A stretch of DNA of 64,000 bases, taken from Perilla frutescens. Lineage: Eukaryota > Streptophyta > Magnoliopsida > Lamiales > Lamiaceae. Below the pieces are notes generated by a model, which saw nothing but the letters and a program-made list of their open reading frames with translations, made no database searches and was not told the DNA's origin. The position numbers and the translations under genes were made by a program. The stretch's first letter is position 1; the number at the start of each line of letters is the position of its first letter. Positions 36,126 through 48,386 of the stretch are shown in pieces. Location of the stretch: assembly GCA_026008535.1 (NCBI GenBank), contig BRKX01000006.1, positions 6,470,501-6,534,500 on the forward strand, read 5' to 3'.

Positions 36126-36227
36126 ACTCATGTGTCACAATATATTTATTATGATATTTTCATGTGTCACGATAGATCTATTGTAACATATGAGGTACTG
36201 CTACATGATGCGGCTAAGAATTTTCCC
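36126..36227. mobile_element. MITE interrupted by the copia element, right piece
   Basis: Continues the MITE that starts at 30036, beginning after the retrotransposon's right target duplication. Contains CATGTGTCACAATATATTTA and ends CTAAGAATTTTCCC, an inverted match to the left end. Confidence 0.6.
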
Positions 36228-36795
36228 AAAATTTATTAGGCGAATTTGGTATCTCAAATCCAGTATAATGAAAATGTAGGGACGGTAATATTCTCGTAAT
36301 TATTCTATTAAAAATGTATAATTTTTATTATTGAAAAATATAATTTCTATCACCGAAAATATTATTATTATTGCACAAAAAAAAGTAATGTCAATTTTAT
36401 AATTATTTGAATAAATAAAAAAGCCATATAATTATTAAGATAATATATATATATGATACAAAATCCGTGTAAGAATGGATTAAAATCGTGTAATGACTGA
36501 AAATTTGTAAAGCAAAACGACGTGGAACCAAACTCGGGTTTTGATTGGCTGAATGCGTTGTCCCCCTAAAATACAAGGTCAATCTCAAAACTTTTGATCC
36601 AACGGTTCAGATCATCCGCGGCTTCTCCTTACCCGCGAAGGTAGCGGAAATAACCACGCAGTTGCGCTCCCGCGTCCCCCGTGCCGCCGGGCTCCTTAAA
36701 ACCTCTCAAATCACATCCCTCGTCTCTCTAAATTCCTACAGTTATATTTCCAACATTCACCTTCCCTTTTTTTTATTTGTTTAATCTTTTAATTA
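36228..36795. promoter_or_regulatory. bZIP60 upstream region
   Basis: Upstream of the bZIP60 start codon. An ACGTGG core (AACGACGTGGAACC, about 36516-36529) and an inverted CCAAT box (GATTGG, about 36543-36548) lie within 280 bp of the ATG. Both are components of plant ER-stress promoter elements (UPRE/ERSE), but their spacing does not match the canonical CCAAT-N10-CACG ERSE. Regulation by ER stress is therefore an inference. Confidence 0.4.
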
Positions 36796-38564
36796 ATGGT
36801 TGATCGCGTAGTTGTGGGAGATGAACTGATCATCGATTGGGATAATCTGCTGGACAATCTGCCCGATGCCATAGACTTTGATTTAGGCGATCTGCCGCCG
36901 GCCGAGGGGCTGTCCACGTCACCAGATTCCGGTTGTTCTTTCTCGATCGATGACATCGAGCAGTATCTCTTGAACGACGAGTCATATCAGCCGGCCGAGG
37001 AGAAGGATGGTTTAGCCGATGAGTTTATTTCGGATGTGCTTCTCGAATGTTTTCCAGGGTCGGACTCAGGTCCGGCCAAGGATTCTCCGTTAAGCGGGTC
37101 TGATCAGGATCGAATCAAGGACTGTTCGGCCAGTCCTGAGCCGGTGGACGTTGTGACGGACGAGGAGGAGAGAGAGCGGGAGAAGCCCCAAGAGAATGCG
37201 GCGGATGTTATGTTGACTACGGAGAATTGCGCCGCCGATGATGATGATGATGATGATGATGGTGCTGACGATGATGCCGATGCCAATGATCCCAATGCGA
37301 AGAAACGGAAGAGGTATTATTGCTTCTGAGCTTGGATAGTAGTAAATATTCTGGTTGTTTTTTACTATTTTTTTTTTAAATTGAGGAACTCGTCATCTTC
37401 CGTTAATTGATGCTTAGTTCTAGATCAAGCTCTGGTGTAGCTCGATGGATTTGTTGATATTGCATTAAATTTTACCGCCAATTATGCATTCAAATTGTTG
37501 AATTGTTGTTATTTATCATTTTCAGCCGTGATTGGTAAGTAGATCGAAATCATATACTTAATTTAATCTAGTGTTGAACGTGGATTTGGCTTCTTCACCT
37601 TGTTTTACCAATAAGTGACAATCTTTCTAGGCAAATGAGGAATAGGGATGCAGCAGTGAGATCACGGGAAAGGAAGAAGATGTACGTGCGTGATCTCGAG
37701 ATGAAGAGCAAGTACTATGAAGCAGAATGCAGGAGGCTGGGGATTTTGCTCCAATGCCGTCTTGCTGAGAATCAAGCTCTACGGTTTTCAATGCACAATA
37801 GTAAGGCATTTGATGCATCCAAGTCCAAGCAGGAGTCTGCTGTGCTCTTGTTGGGTAAGGACTTTGAACTCCGTCTATGTTTTCTTAAGGTTCCATACCA
37901 CCATTCCCGAGTGCCTTCGTTCAGTAAGTTAATTTTGTAACGAATCACCTGTGAGGTGTTCTGCAGGGAAGCAAACAAATTAGATTTTCGTTGATGCTGG
38001 GATTTATTAGTAGAGTAAAACCTCAGCTCTGCTTATCTTGCTAATATGTGATCATAGTGAACTGTGCAATGGTGTAGTAACCCTTGCATTTCGATTCTCT
38101 GTATTGTTCAGGTGCTGTAGCCAGCTGCACTAGTTAGTTGCATATGGTTTAAAGGGCTACTGCATGCCATTAGCTTTATATATCTTGGCATTCTTTCTAT
38201 CAACACAGGAAGTTATTTTAGCCGAATTTTGGACACTGATGGTATATACTGTTGTATGATCTGTGCAGAATCCCTGCTGTTGGGTTCCCTGCTTGGGTTC
38301 CTGGGCATCATATACCTGTTAATTCTGCCCAGCCAGCTTCTATCAACTCTGGAAGCGAGTCTTCTGAAAAACGTCGACAGCACAGAGTGCAAAAGCGTGG
38401 TGGCACCAAGAAAGGCAAGAAATGAGAATTTCATGTCTCTGTTCCATTCATATTCATATATGATGAGCAAGAGATGCAAAGCTTCGAGATCAAGAATGAA
38501 GTTAAGGCTGTTTAGCACACAAGGCTTCTGTGATGCAGCTATCTCTGTGGTTTCTTCTTACTAG
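36796..38564 (+). CDS. bZIP60: ER-stress transcription factor bZIP60
   Basis: Three exons: 36796-37313, 37631-37854 and 38269-38564; 1,038 nt, 345 residues in the unspliced form. An acidic N-terminal half (with a DDDDDDDD run) precedes a basic region (KKRKRQMRNRDAAVRSRERK, with the N-X7-R of bZIPs) and a leucine zipper. A hydrophobic membrane segment LLLGSLLGFLGIIYLLILP follows, then a lumenal tail ending with a Cys/Arg/Ser-rich stretch (KRCKASRSRMK), as in Arabidopsis bZIP60. The unspliced protein sits in the ER membrane. On ER stress, IRE1 excises a short piece of mRNA (23 nt in Arabidopsis), giving a soluble nuclear activator of chaperone genes. The target region is present at 38269-38305 (see findings). 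Confidence 0.93.
38269..38305 (+). promoter_or_regulatory. Predicted IRE1 splicing region of bZIP60 mRNA
   Basis: Contains CCCTGCTGTTGGGTTCCCTG, which I recall as the conserved IRE1 target of plant bZIP60 mRNAs. In the spliced transcript GAAUCCC (its first G from the previous exon) can pair with GGGUUC around a 7-nt loop UGCUGUU, the loop size typical of IRE1 substrates. Removing 23 nt, as in Arabidopsis, would move translation into a frame open for about 40 codons to TGA at 38423-38425. Exact cut points are not fixed here. Confidence 0.75.
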
Positions 38565-40160
38565 TTGCCTGGTCATCACTCCAATCCCTTTTCTATGTCA
38601 AATAGTAATTAAAGCCGAGACAAGTTGGATAACGGGTGTTCTCACTTGTTTTTTTGTTCGTTTATCATTTTTAGTTTATTTTTGTTTTCTATGTGAACTA
38701 CTACCATGACTCTTTAGACTGCAAGTATATGCGTTATTATGCCTTTGTGATATGACTTTTAAGTTTTAACACGACGGTTTTGTGTATTTCGGCTATTAGA
38801 GGTGGAGGAAATCAAATGAGTGATGCACATAAATATTATTTTAATAAGCTGCATATGGTCTCACTTGTAAATATTTTAACACGTAGCACATGGATCCCGA
38901 TTTGAAAAGAATTCAAGGTTTCATATGCCAGATGTTCAATAATTTATTTGGGTCTTGGACGGTGGTGGGGTGCTGATGAGACACGCTAGATCTCTACAAT
39001 GCATCCTGGACCTACTAACGTGACACTTAAATTATTTATTGTGACATTTATCAAATACAGTGTGGTGATCTCTCACTTCCCAGAACTAATAAAATAATAT
39101 AATTTTGCACTTAGAAAGCACTAATTTAACAGCAAAATTATTCCTCTTTGCGAAATCCCCTCTTCTCTGGAACTCTTAAACAAATATAACACATAAAGAA
39201 AGTTCTCAACTTATTAAAAAAACATTATAAATCCAAATCAGGGTTAGGTTGTTGGATTTGGAATTTGGATGCATCCATGATTCAACCAACTAACAAGCTT
39301 GGGGACTACGGCACAGTCAAGAGTGGGCCAAGTCAGTTGAGGAAATTGATGAAACAGTTGTAATAAGTTGTTCCAAAATAAATTCTGCTGCCTTTCACAA
39401 TTGAAAAAAAAAAAAAATACTAATGTGTAAAAGGGAAAATTCTATTACAAATATTTCAAGAAAAGAAAAGGTTATTACATATGGATATACGAATCAGCAT
39501 ATTTTATTCGGATCACATAATTCAATCTTTTCACTAAAGAATAAAGTTGCTAAAGGAAATCCCCTAAAAAAAGGTTGAAAAACCAAATATATCCACTCGG
39601 CTCTCTATTTGCACTAATGTCTTTCAACACCAGATTTAATTACGAATACCGATATTTTATTTCACGATATAATTCCCATAAATATTATTTCCACTTCTTG
39701 CAAAATCAAAATATGAAGTTTTTGAAAAAGATTAGACCCTCACTAATTCTCTCTGTCTTAACAATGACTAATGAGACCAAATTTCTCTTTCATTGACACT
39801 GTATACGCCACCTACAATCATCATACCTGAAAATTGAAGGAATATATCTCTCTCTCTCTTTTTTATTATCATTTTGAGTCAAGGAATACATGAGAGAGAA
39901 GTTTTCTAGAGAGGGAGAGTCTAGTCTAGTGTGTAGCTAGTTTGTGTTTAGACTAAAACAAAACAAAGGGCAGCGGCAGCCTAAACCGGTAGTGTGTTGG
40001 TGTTGGTTGGTTGGTTGGTTGGTAATACCGCCCCTTCCCCTGCAATATATTATATTTCACGTTTCCATAAACAGGAAAAAAGTTAAACTAAAAAGAAGAA
40101 GAAAAACAAGGAGATTTTTTTTTTTTGTTTGCAGCAGTGGGTGAGTGTGGATTAACAGAG
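38565..40160. other. Intergenic region bZIP60 / PFP-alpha
   Basis: bZIP60 3' UTR, AT-rich spacer, and the promoter/leader of PFP-alpha. The PFP leader includes a CT run (about 39848-39861) and a GGTT tandem (40004-40023). No other gene is seen. Confidence 0.55.
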
Positions 40161-43100
40161 ATGGACTCCGATTACGGAATAGCGAGAGAACTTTCTGATC
40201 TGCAGACGCTTCGATCGCACTATAAACCCGAACTCCCGCCCTGCCTTCAGGTATCTCTCTCTCTAGAAAGAAAGAAACAGAGCTGACGACGCTCGTTCGT
40301 TGCATATTAGTTAGTTTCGTTGCTTTTACGATCGTTTTCGTTATATTGTTGTTTTACTTGTTTGATTTTGGCTTGATTTTACTCTTTGAGAAGTAGCAAA
40401 TGTAAGTTTTTGCGCGGTTGATGAATTTAGTGTGAACATTTACGTGCTAGCGTCCAGCAAAACAGATCCGATGTGTTTGATTGACTGTATCTTGCTCTTG
40501 TATTCTGTTATTGCCTCTTCTGATTGCATTGTGGTCCTTACTTTTTTTTACAGTGTGGAGGTTGTGAACTTCTGTGTTTACTGATGATTGATGAAGAGAG
40601 GAGATACATATACTATTTACGGCATGATACAATTATCAAAATTTAAGAGCGGTTGATTTTGTTTTAGACATTTCAGCAAAACTTTGTTAGTGGTTTTAAG
40701 TTTTAACCTTTTATGTTGTTCGTTTAAATTGATGCAGCTCTTTATCAAAGCTTATAATCACTGTTCATGTGTTGCTTAGAACTGTCAACAATCAATTTTG
40801 ATCCCTCGCGTTTCTATGCAAAAGCCATAAGTGCTAATTTTGCTTTTAATCTTTTTCTATACACCATCTTTTAATTTCTTCATGTATATTTACAAAATAT
40901 GGTTGAATTGGACAGGGAACCACGGTTCGTGTAGAGTTTGGTGATGCAACCACAGCTTCAGATCCATCGGGTGCTCACACCATAAGTAGGTCTTTTCCTC
41001 ACACTTATGGTCAACCTTTAGCGCACTTCCTAAGAGCCACGGCTAAGGTTGCTGATGCTCAAATTATTACTGATCACCCTGCAGTTAGGTATGAATTTGA
41101 TACTTGTCCATGTAATGGCAAATCTTGATTGCTATCAATTTTTTAGAGCCAAAAATTATTGCAATTTGCTTATGTTGAAGTAGGTTTTTGTCTCCGCCAC
41201 TAAATTCAAGTTACCATGGACTAACTTCTGCACGTCCTGTCTCAGGGTAGGAGTGGTTTTCTGTGGTAGACAATCTCCTGGAGGGCATAATGTAATTTGG
41301 GGCCTTTTTGAAGCTCTAAAAGTGCACAACCCAAAAAGTGTTTTGCTCGGTTTTTTGGGTAAGGAGTTAGTTCCCTTTTTTTCTTAGATTGATGATGCTC
41401 CCTTTTCCCTCTAAATATTTTAGGCTTTAATCTTGCTGAGTAAAACTCCTTAATCTCAATTTTATTGGTTTTGTCATGGGATTTTTTTGGTTATTATTAT
41501 TCTGTCTGCTTAATCAGCTAGTTAGTCATCACATATTTATTTATGTTTGTATCTTCAATAATTTATCGAGTCATATCCTTCCTCGCGTCTTTGTCTCTTG
41601 CATATATTTCTAGGTGGTTCTGAAGGTTTGTTTGCTCAAAAAACTTTAGAGATCAGTGACGAGGTTCTTGCAACCTACAAAAACCAAGGTAAATTTGAAA
41701 TGCGATTTAAATTTCAGGAGTTAAATTTTAGGAAATCTGATATGTAAGTTGAATTCTCAGAATTAATTTATTCTAGTTGAGCTATATTGTATAGGTGGTT
41801 ATGATTTGCTGGGACGGACGAAAGATCAAATTAGAACAACTAAACAAGTCGATGCAGCACTTAGTACATGCAAAACTTTGAAACTTGACGCTCTTGTCAT
41901 TATTGGGGGTATCTTTGTTTTTCTCCTTAATTCCCATGTCAGTCCATAATGTATGTTATTGTAGTTTTTTTACTTTTCTTTGTTATGTTTATGAAGGTGT
42001 GACATCAAACACAGATGCTGCACAACTTGCAGAAACATTTGCTGAAAGGAACTGTCCCACAAAGGTAAACTACACATCACATTGCTTCATCAAATATTGC
42101 TCGAAAGTTTTGCTTTTACTTTTGTCACTGTGACTCAGTTGCCTTGAATTATTCCACGCACATAGTGTATATCCTTATCCATGTAGGTCAACCAGTTTTA
42201 ACTTTCATGTTGCTTTCATTTGTCATCATTCTAAACCATTGTTAACATAGTGTTTCATAAATTTTGTAGGTGGTTGGTATTCCTGTTACTCTAAATGGAG
42301 ATCTTAAAAACCAATTTGTTGAGACAAATGTGGGTTTCGACACAATTTGTAAGGTAATGATGTTCCTGATTTTTCGGGTCCGTGTGTTGAGGGTTGGAAA
42401 GTGATAACAGTGTTATGTATTGTCTCGTTAATGCTCATCTTATTGTTTGCATGAACACTCCAATGTATTAATTCTGACAACTTTCTCATGCTAAGCTCAT
42501 GTCATAAGAAGTATTTCCTTGTTTTCTTTTTTAACACGTCTAGTCATTTATGTGATTTTAGCTTCCATGTCTTTGATTGTGATGGATTATTTTGAGACCC
42601 TCTTTGTTATAATTTCTGGTCTCAAAATCTTCAAATAAATTAAAAAAAAAATCCAGTAAAAAACCACACAGAGAAAGTGTGTATTTCATTTTACAATAAA
42701 ATCAAATGATTAAAGGACTTGTTTATGTATTTCAGGTTAATTCACAGCTGATCAGCAATATGTGCACTGATGCACTCTCTGCAGAGAAGGTAAGAGATTT
42801 ATTTAATTTAATTTTGCATTTTATTTGTCCATAGAATAGAGATCCTTTGGGAGGTTGCTTGCATGTCTTCACTTGTGAGTTGTGACCGAACTAATTCTGG
42901 GTTCGTATTCTTATCCATTGAAAGTAAAATGTTGTTCTAATGTCTAAGCAAAAAATCTCTTTATTTGAAGAACCGAGAGTTCCCTACTGACTACACGACT
43001 TCCTTTCGTATTTCAAAGACAAGATATATGGAGCATGGTTCAGTTTACTTACAAACTCTTATGGATTTTGCTCTCTTTCTATGCAGTATTATTACTTTAT

Positions 43101-45359
43101 AAGACTCATGGGGAGAAAGGCATCTCATGTTGCATTGGAATGCACACTTCAATCCCATCCCAATATGGTTTGTACTTCATTTTTATAGCTTCAAGATATT
43201 GAATGTTTTCTTTGTCTCTTAGAGAGGTTTTGATCATTTTATGCTCAGGTAATTCTTGCTGAAGAGGTGGATGCATCAAAGCTTACACTTTTTGACATCA
43301 CAAAACAAATATGCGATGCTGTTCAAGCAAGGGCTGAACAAGGTCCATCGAATGCATTCATTGTTTCTTCAGTGTTGCAGCACCTAATTCTTTCTAGAAG
43401 TTCTTGTTTTTCTTTTCAGATAAATATCACGGTGTAGTTCTATTGCCCGAGGGTCTCATAGAAAGTATTCCTGAAGTCTATGCTCTGTTGCAGGTAAAAA
43501 GAATTGGGCTTAGGCTTCTTAATTTTTTCACAGCTTCTGGCTTTCCCCATCAAAAATGATACTTGAGTTTTCTTAAAAAAAGAGTGAAAGTCAGTGTAAA
43601 AAATTAAAGAAACTAAAATGATGACAGCCTTAGTTTCTGCGTCATTTATTAATTTGATATGAATATGAAGTTATTGTGATTTGTGCATATGTATCATAAT
43701 TTGATATCTCTCCAGGAAATTCATGGTTTACTCAGGCAAGGTGTCTCTGCTGACGATATTTCTGGTCAAATATCACCATGGGCATCTGCATTGTTCGAAT
43801 TCCTGCCTCCTTTTATTAGAAAACAGGTACTTGAGTTGTATTTTGCAGATCAATTAATATATTTGCAGTCTTTTGCTTGTGCTGAAGTTAATTTTGTGCT
43901 ATAGCTCCTTCTTCACCCAGAATCAGATGACTCTGCACAGCTCTCTCAGGTAGTTGAGTGAGATATCGTTGATTTATCTTTTTTGCAAGGTAAAATATAA
44001 AATGTGTATCAACTAATTTTAGTACCACCTTGACAGATTGAGACAGAGAAGCTCTTTGCTCATCTTGTTGAAGCAGAAATGAACAAGCGAACGGTAATTA
44101 ACTCAGCATGTTTTTTGTTTTGTTTTTGTAACATTTACTATTATTCTCAAACTTAAGCTAACTCGATACGCTTTTATTTCATTGGTATATTGAAAGGTTT
44201 TGGGTGTGTTGGTGAATATTACCACTTCATGCTATCTAGCTCTAAGTAACTCATACATCATCCGTGTGAAGACTGGATATTATAATTTCTCTTAAGAAGG
44301 GTTAGTTGGATTTGGTGTTTTTCTATATCTGATTGTGTCTATGCAGAAAGAAGGAACATACAGGGGTAAGAAATTCAATGCGATTTGTCATTTCTTCGGT
44401 TATCAAGCTCGGGGATCATTGCCTTCCAAATTTGATTGTGACTATGCTTATGTAAGTTCTATTTGCAATTTTATTCCGCCCTTTTTGCTTATATATAATT
44501 TTTCTTCTTGAAGTGTTATTGTAGGTGAGCTAAAAGTATAGTAATGTTAATATTGTAGGTGCTTGGTCATATCGGGTATCACATAATTGTTGCTGGGTTG
44601 AATGGTTATATAGCAACTGTTACCAACTTGAAGAACCCTGTGAATAAGTGGAGGTGTGGTGCTGCTCCTATAACGGTATGCATGATCCTTGGTTTACGTT
44701 TTCTTGTTTGGTCATTTTCCGGTTGAAAACATATAGTGTTATATTACACCTCTCAGGCTATGATGACGGTGAGGCGCCATGGTAAGAATCATGGGGGTTC
44801 AACCCTCGGACAACCAGCTTTACATCCTGCAATCGTTGATTTAAAGGGCAAGGCCTATGAGTATGTCTTTTAGATATATATTTTTTCATGATACATTACA
44901 TATATGATTATAAATGTTCTTTTTAGGTAAGTCAAGAGTGATTTTTGTTTGTTTGGTCAGGTTGTTAAGAGAAAATAGGAGCAAGTTCTTGTTGGATGAC
45001 GTGTACAGAAACCCTGGCCCCCTTCAGTTTGATGGTCCTGGTGCTGATTCTAGACCCATTAGCCTTTGCGTTGAAGATCAAGATTACATGGGACGCCTCA
45101 AGAAATTGCAAGAATACTTGGACCAGGTTTTTCTTAATTAATATACATATATTTATTATCTCTTCTAAGTTGTAGTCTAGAGTTTGAGTTTTCACATACT
45201 CCTTAATTAATATCGTACATTGTTAATTGTTGATTAATGATTCAGGTGCGTTCCTTCGTTAAGCCGGGATGTTCTCAAGATGTTGTTAAAGCTGCTCTGT
45301 CCGCCATGGCAGCTGTTACCGACATTCTCTCACTAATGTCCTCCCCTTCCGGTTTGTAG
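40161..45359 (+). CDS. PFP-ALPHA: PPi-fructose-6-phosphate 1-phosphotransferase, alpha (regulatory) subunit
   Basis: Nineteen exons, all in compatible phase: 40161-40250, 40916-41088, 41246-41358, 41614-41688, 41795-41908, 41997-42064, 42270-42353, 42736-42789, 43087-43167, 43249-43342, 43420-43493, 43716-43826, 43905-43949, 44037-44093, 44347-44451, 44559-44675, 44757-44860, 44961-45126, 45246-45359. Total 612 residues. PFP reversibly phosphorylates fructose-6-phosphate with pyrophosphate in the cytosol; the alpha subunit confers fructose-2,6-bisphosphate response on the catalytic beta subunit. Start MDSDYGIARELSDLQ, then VVFCGRQSPGGHNVIWG. Where the catalytic subunit has GGDDSNTNA and PKTIDGDL, this protein has GGVTSNTDA and PVTLNGDL. 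Loss of these catalytic acids marks the alpha type. Confidence 0.96.
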
Positions 45360-45369
45360 AAGAAGAAGA

Positions 45370-45370
<1 letters not shown>

Positions 45371-45402
<32 letters not shown>
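45371..45402. repeat. (TA)n microsatellite
   Basis: About 16 TA units just after the PFP-alpha stop codon, probably in its 3' UTR. Confidence 0.95.
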
Positions 45403-45406
<4 letters not shown>

Positions 45407-46741
45407 GTTGCTACGACACCTTTTGTTTTTGATATAATTGTGAATTGTCGAGTCATTCTTTTTTTTTTTTTTGCATTGAGCTAACTAATTTTTATAGTTG
45501 GAGACTGGAGACCTATGAAACCTATCTATGATCAAGAAGATCTCTATGTTTCTAATGGAAACAATATAATGATGCTTTTTGAGAAGGCAGAATTAAAACA
45601 AACTGATCACTTGTTGGCGAACTAGATAATGATAATGTTGGGGAATTGGAGAACTTAACTACCTCATGTTATGCATTTTTCATTATGCCAACTATTTATA
45701 GGCACAAATCCACCTCAATTAGAGTTTGAGGGGTATTCATACACCTTGTGTGTAAACCATCTCCATTATGGTTCAAGTTACACACAGGGTTTCAAATTAG
45801 GGTTTGAGGGTGTTTAAATCATGTGTAACATTTTAGGAGCATTAACACAGTTGTGTAACCACCATGCCAATCAAATGGCTGATATTGGATCATGCCCAAA
45901 ACCGCTCAACTTCAGCTCAAAAGTCCACTTGTCAAGAACTAATATCGAACACGGTCAGACAGGTTTGGGCTCAAAGCTTCACTTACATTTGCACATTAGA
46001 TATCACACTCAATAAGTGATACTCATAAGTAAAACTTAATTAGTGTTAAGCTTTCAATGTGATGTTACTCTCTCACTCACTAAAAATTGATATTAAGAAA
46101 ATGAAATTACTATGCTTATCTACTCAAAATGTAGATTAATCACACCATTTAATTCATATAAAATTAAATATTATAGCCACAAAAAATCGGATAAAATGAA
46201 ACGGCTCATTTATTAAGCCAAATTTTCCAACACTTTCCAATATATTTTTGTTTCAATAACTATAATTTGGCTACTAAAATTTTATATCAAACTATTTTTT
46301 TTTTGTTTTTTAAAAAAGCAGATATATCTTACAACATCTTAAATGAAAAAGATCATGAAAAAACCTTTAATTTAGTATATTTTTCACATAAATCATATTA
46401 AAAATGAGAAAGTCATGATTGCTCGAAGTTTTTGAAGAAAAATAATAACGTGAGCGCTGACTGATTTTTTTGTTCTTTTTTTAGATCGGGCAATCTAATG
46501 GTCATACAGCCGTATAAGAGAGTGCCCCAAAATTTAAATATTGTATTTAAAATTTTAAAAATAATAAAAGTCGTGAATTTAAAAGTAATTCCTCATTACA
46601 TGTCGGCTGCACATGAAAATAACACCCCACCCCAAGAGCCCAACCTCAATCCCATTTTAAAGATGATTGATTACACACTTATTAAGGAGTGTGAAAATTA
46701 TCATATCGAGAACACTGGAATAATAAAGATGATGTTTTAGA
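45403..46741. other. Intergenic region downstream of PFP-alpha
   Basis: No gene. 45,640-46,090 has a feel of a retrotransposon LTR (starts TGTTGGGGAATTGGAGAAC, TATA-like CTATTTATAGGCACAAAT at about 45,690), but I found no second copy or target duplication. The remainder is AT-rich. Confidence 0.4.
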
Positions 46742-46914
46742 GGGGGAATTCTATGCTACCCTCAAGGGTATTACCCAAGTGTCACAATATATCTATTGTG
46801 ACACTTTTATGTGTCACAATAGATCACAAAAGATTTGATGTGACACATAAAAGTATCACAATAGATGTATTATAACAATTGGGTACTATTCTTGGGAGTA
46901 GCATAGACAAACCC
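46742..46914. mobile_element. Palindromic MITE (173 bp)
   Basis: Nearly the whole element is an inverted repeat: left GGGAATTCTATGCTACCCTC, right (reverse complement) GGGTTTGTCTATGCTACTCC. The inner arms both contain ATCTATTGTGACAC/ATCTATTGTGATAC and TTTTATGTGTCACA. Flanking TTTTAG/TTTTGG may be a decayed duplication. Same family as the MITE split by the copia element at 30036-36227. Superfamily not assigned. Confidence 0.75.
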
Positions 46915-48386
46915 GTTTTGGAATCGAGACCCTCCCCCAATAAAAAAAAGTAAATGAAAATAGTGTATAATTGACTTGCTTATTTTTATTTAATTTTCCT
47001 TGTTAGGTTGAGGGTAATATCGAAAGATTAAACATGTTTTTTCACTTGAATTTCTATGATACCAACCATTTTGGGTTAACTCTTTTTTTTCACTAAAAAC
47101 ATGGTATTTTCAACCAATTGGTTGTTTTGCCCTTTTTCTTTTTCTGTATAACACCTTTAATAATTCTTAAAAACGGCAAATTCGATAATGAGCTGTAGTG
47201 TACTGCGCTTCCCCGCTGGATTGAGGACGCGTGTAAAGTGCTTTTCTCAAAAGTCTTGTGCCCATTTGCATCTGGAGCGGGTCCAACCCGTTGCACTGTT
47301 CCATGCCGTTACTGCCGTGAGTGTCGGCCATCCACGCGCCGTGAACTGGCAGTGTTGTAAGTTTTCCCTTCGTTGACAGGCCTGAACGTAGGGTGGCCCA
47401 CATACACACTGCTCGACGCAGAGGCTCAGCCTTTGCAATCATTTAGTAAGCCGAAATTAGTGTACTGAATTCTGATTGATGCTAATTTTAATTTACATGT
47501 TTAATTTATGGCTAATTAACCCTTTGTTGTATTGTATATTTATATTATATGTTGTGATTATTAAATTAGGTGCTTGTCTGCTGGTGTATTTGTTAACTTT
47601 CAATGTATTTTGCAATTAGAATTATCGACCAGGATTTTTTAGACCATCATTAAATTTATTAAGTGTTGCCTTGTGGTTGTTAATTATAATAGGTGCCTGA
47701 GTTTATTTTTAGCAATCGGACCATGTATAACAAATTTTAATGATTCAGTAAATTGTTTTCATAACAATATATATGATACTTTAATGAAAAGTTAGGCCAT
47801 TGTAATTTTATGTGTTGTATTGTTTTTATTTCACTGTATTTCCCCAGTAGAATAATCGACGAGGATTTATGACATCATCGTTAAAGTTATTTAATGTAGA
47901 ATGCGTGGTGTTAATGTTAATCGTTTTTGACGTGCTTGCAGCAATCGGATGCTGTATATGTAAATTCAAAAAATTCATTTAGGGCGGTGTATTAGATGTG
48001 GAATGTGTTGGGTTTGAAACGACATTTAAAATCCGGGTGTATTTAATACAAACTTTTCCAAGTTCTTTAAAATCTAGTTGTGTTCGATTCTATTCAAGGA
48101 CAAATCGTTAGACAAGCATGATCCTTGAAGAATTTAATATTCCGATTTGATCTTCAGTTGTTTGTATTGCCAACAATTAAATCCATTACATAATAAATTA
48201 TAATTTCCATTCAATGAATTCATTAATGAATATCCAATGTATTTTGGAAAAGTAATCAGCAAAAATAATGGGAAGATTCTGTGGACATTCATGTGATTGA
48301 TCCTTGATTGACTACGCCACTAATCTTCATGTTAATTAATATAACTCCCAACATATTCTCGTTAGGAGTATTATCCAATTGGATAC
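46915..48386. other. Intergenic DNA with a GC-rich island
   Basis: Mostly AT-rich. 47,170-47,450 is conspicuously GC-rich (open on both strands for 60-90 codons) but I recognise no protein in any frame. It could be a captured gene piece or a transposon end. The rest has no gene. The 8-bp target duplication of the hAT-type element ends this stretch (48379-48386). Confidence 0.4.

Noticed and set aside
36516..36548. Canonical ERSE (CCAAT-N10-CACG) in the bZIP60 promoter
   Set aside because: Both half elements occur, but the spacing is about 19 rather than 10 bases, so only separate boxes are reported.
45640..46090. Possible solo LTR
   Set aside because: The TG start and TATA-like box are suggestive, but no second copy, CA end with duplication, or primer site could be shown.
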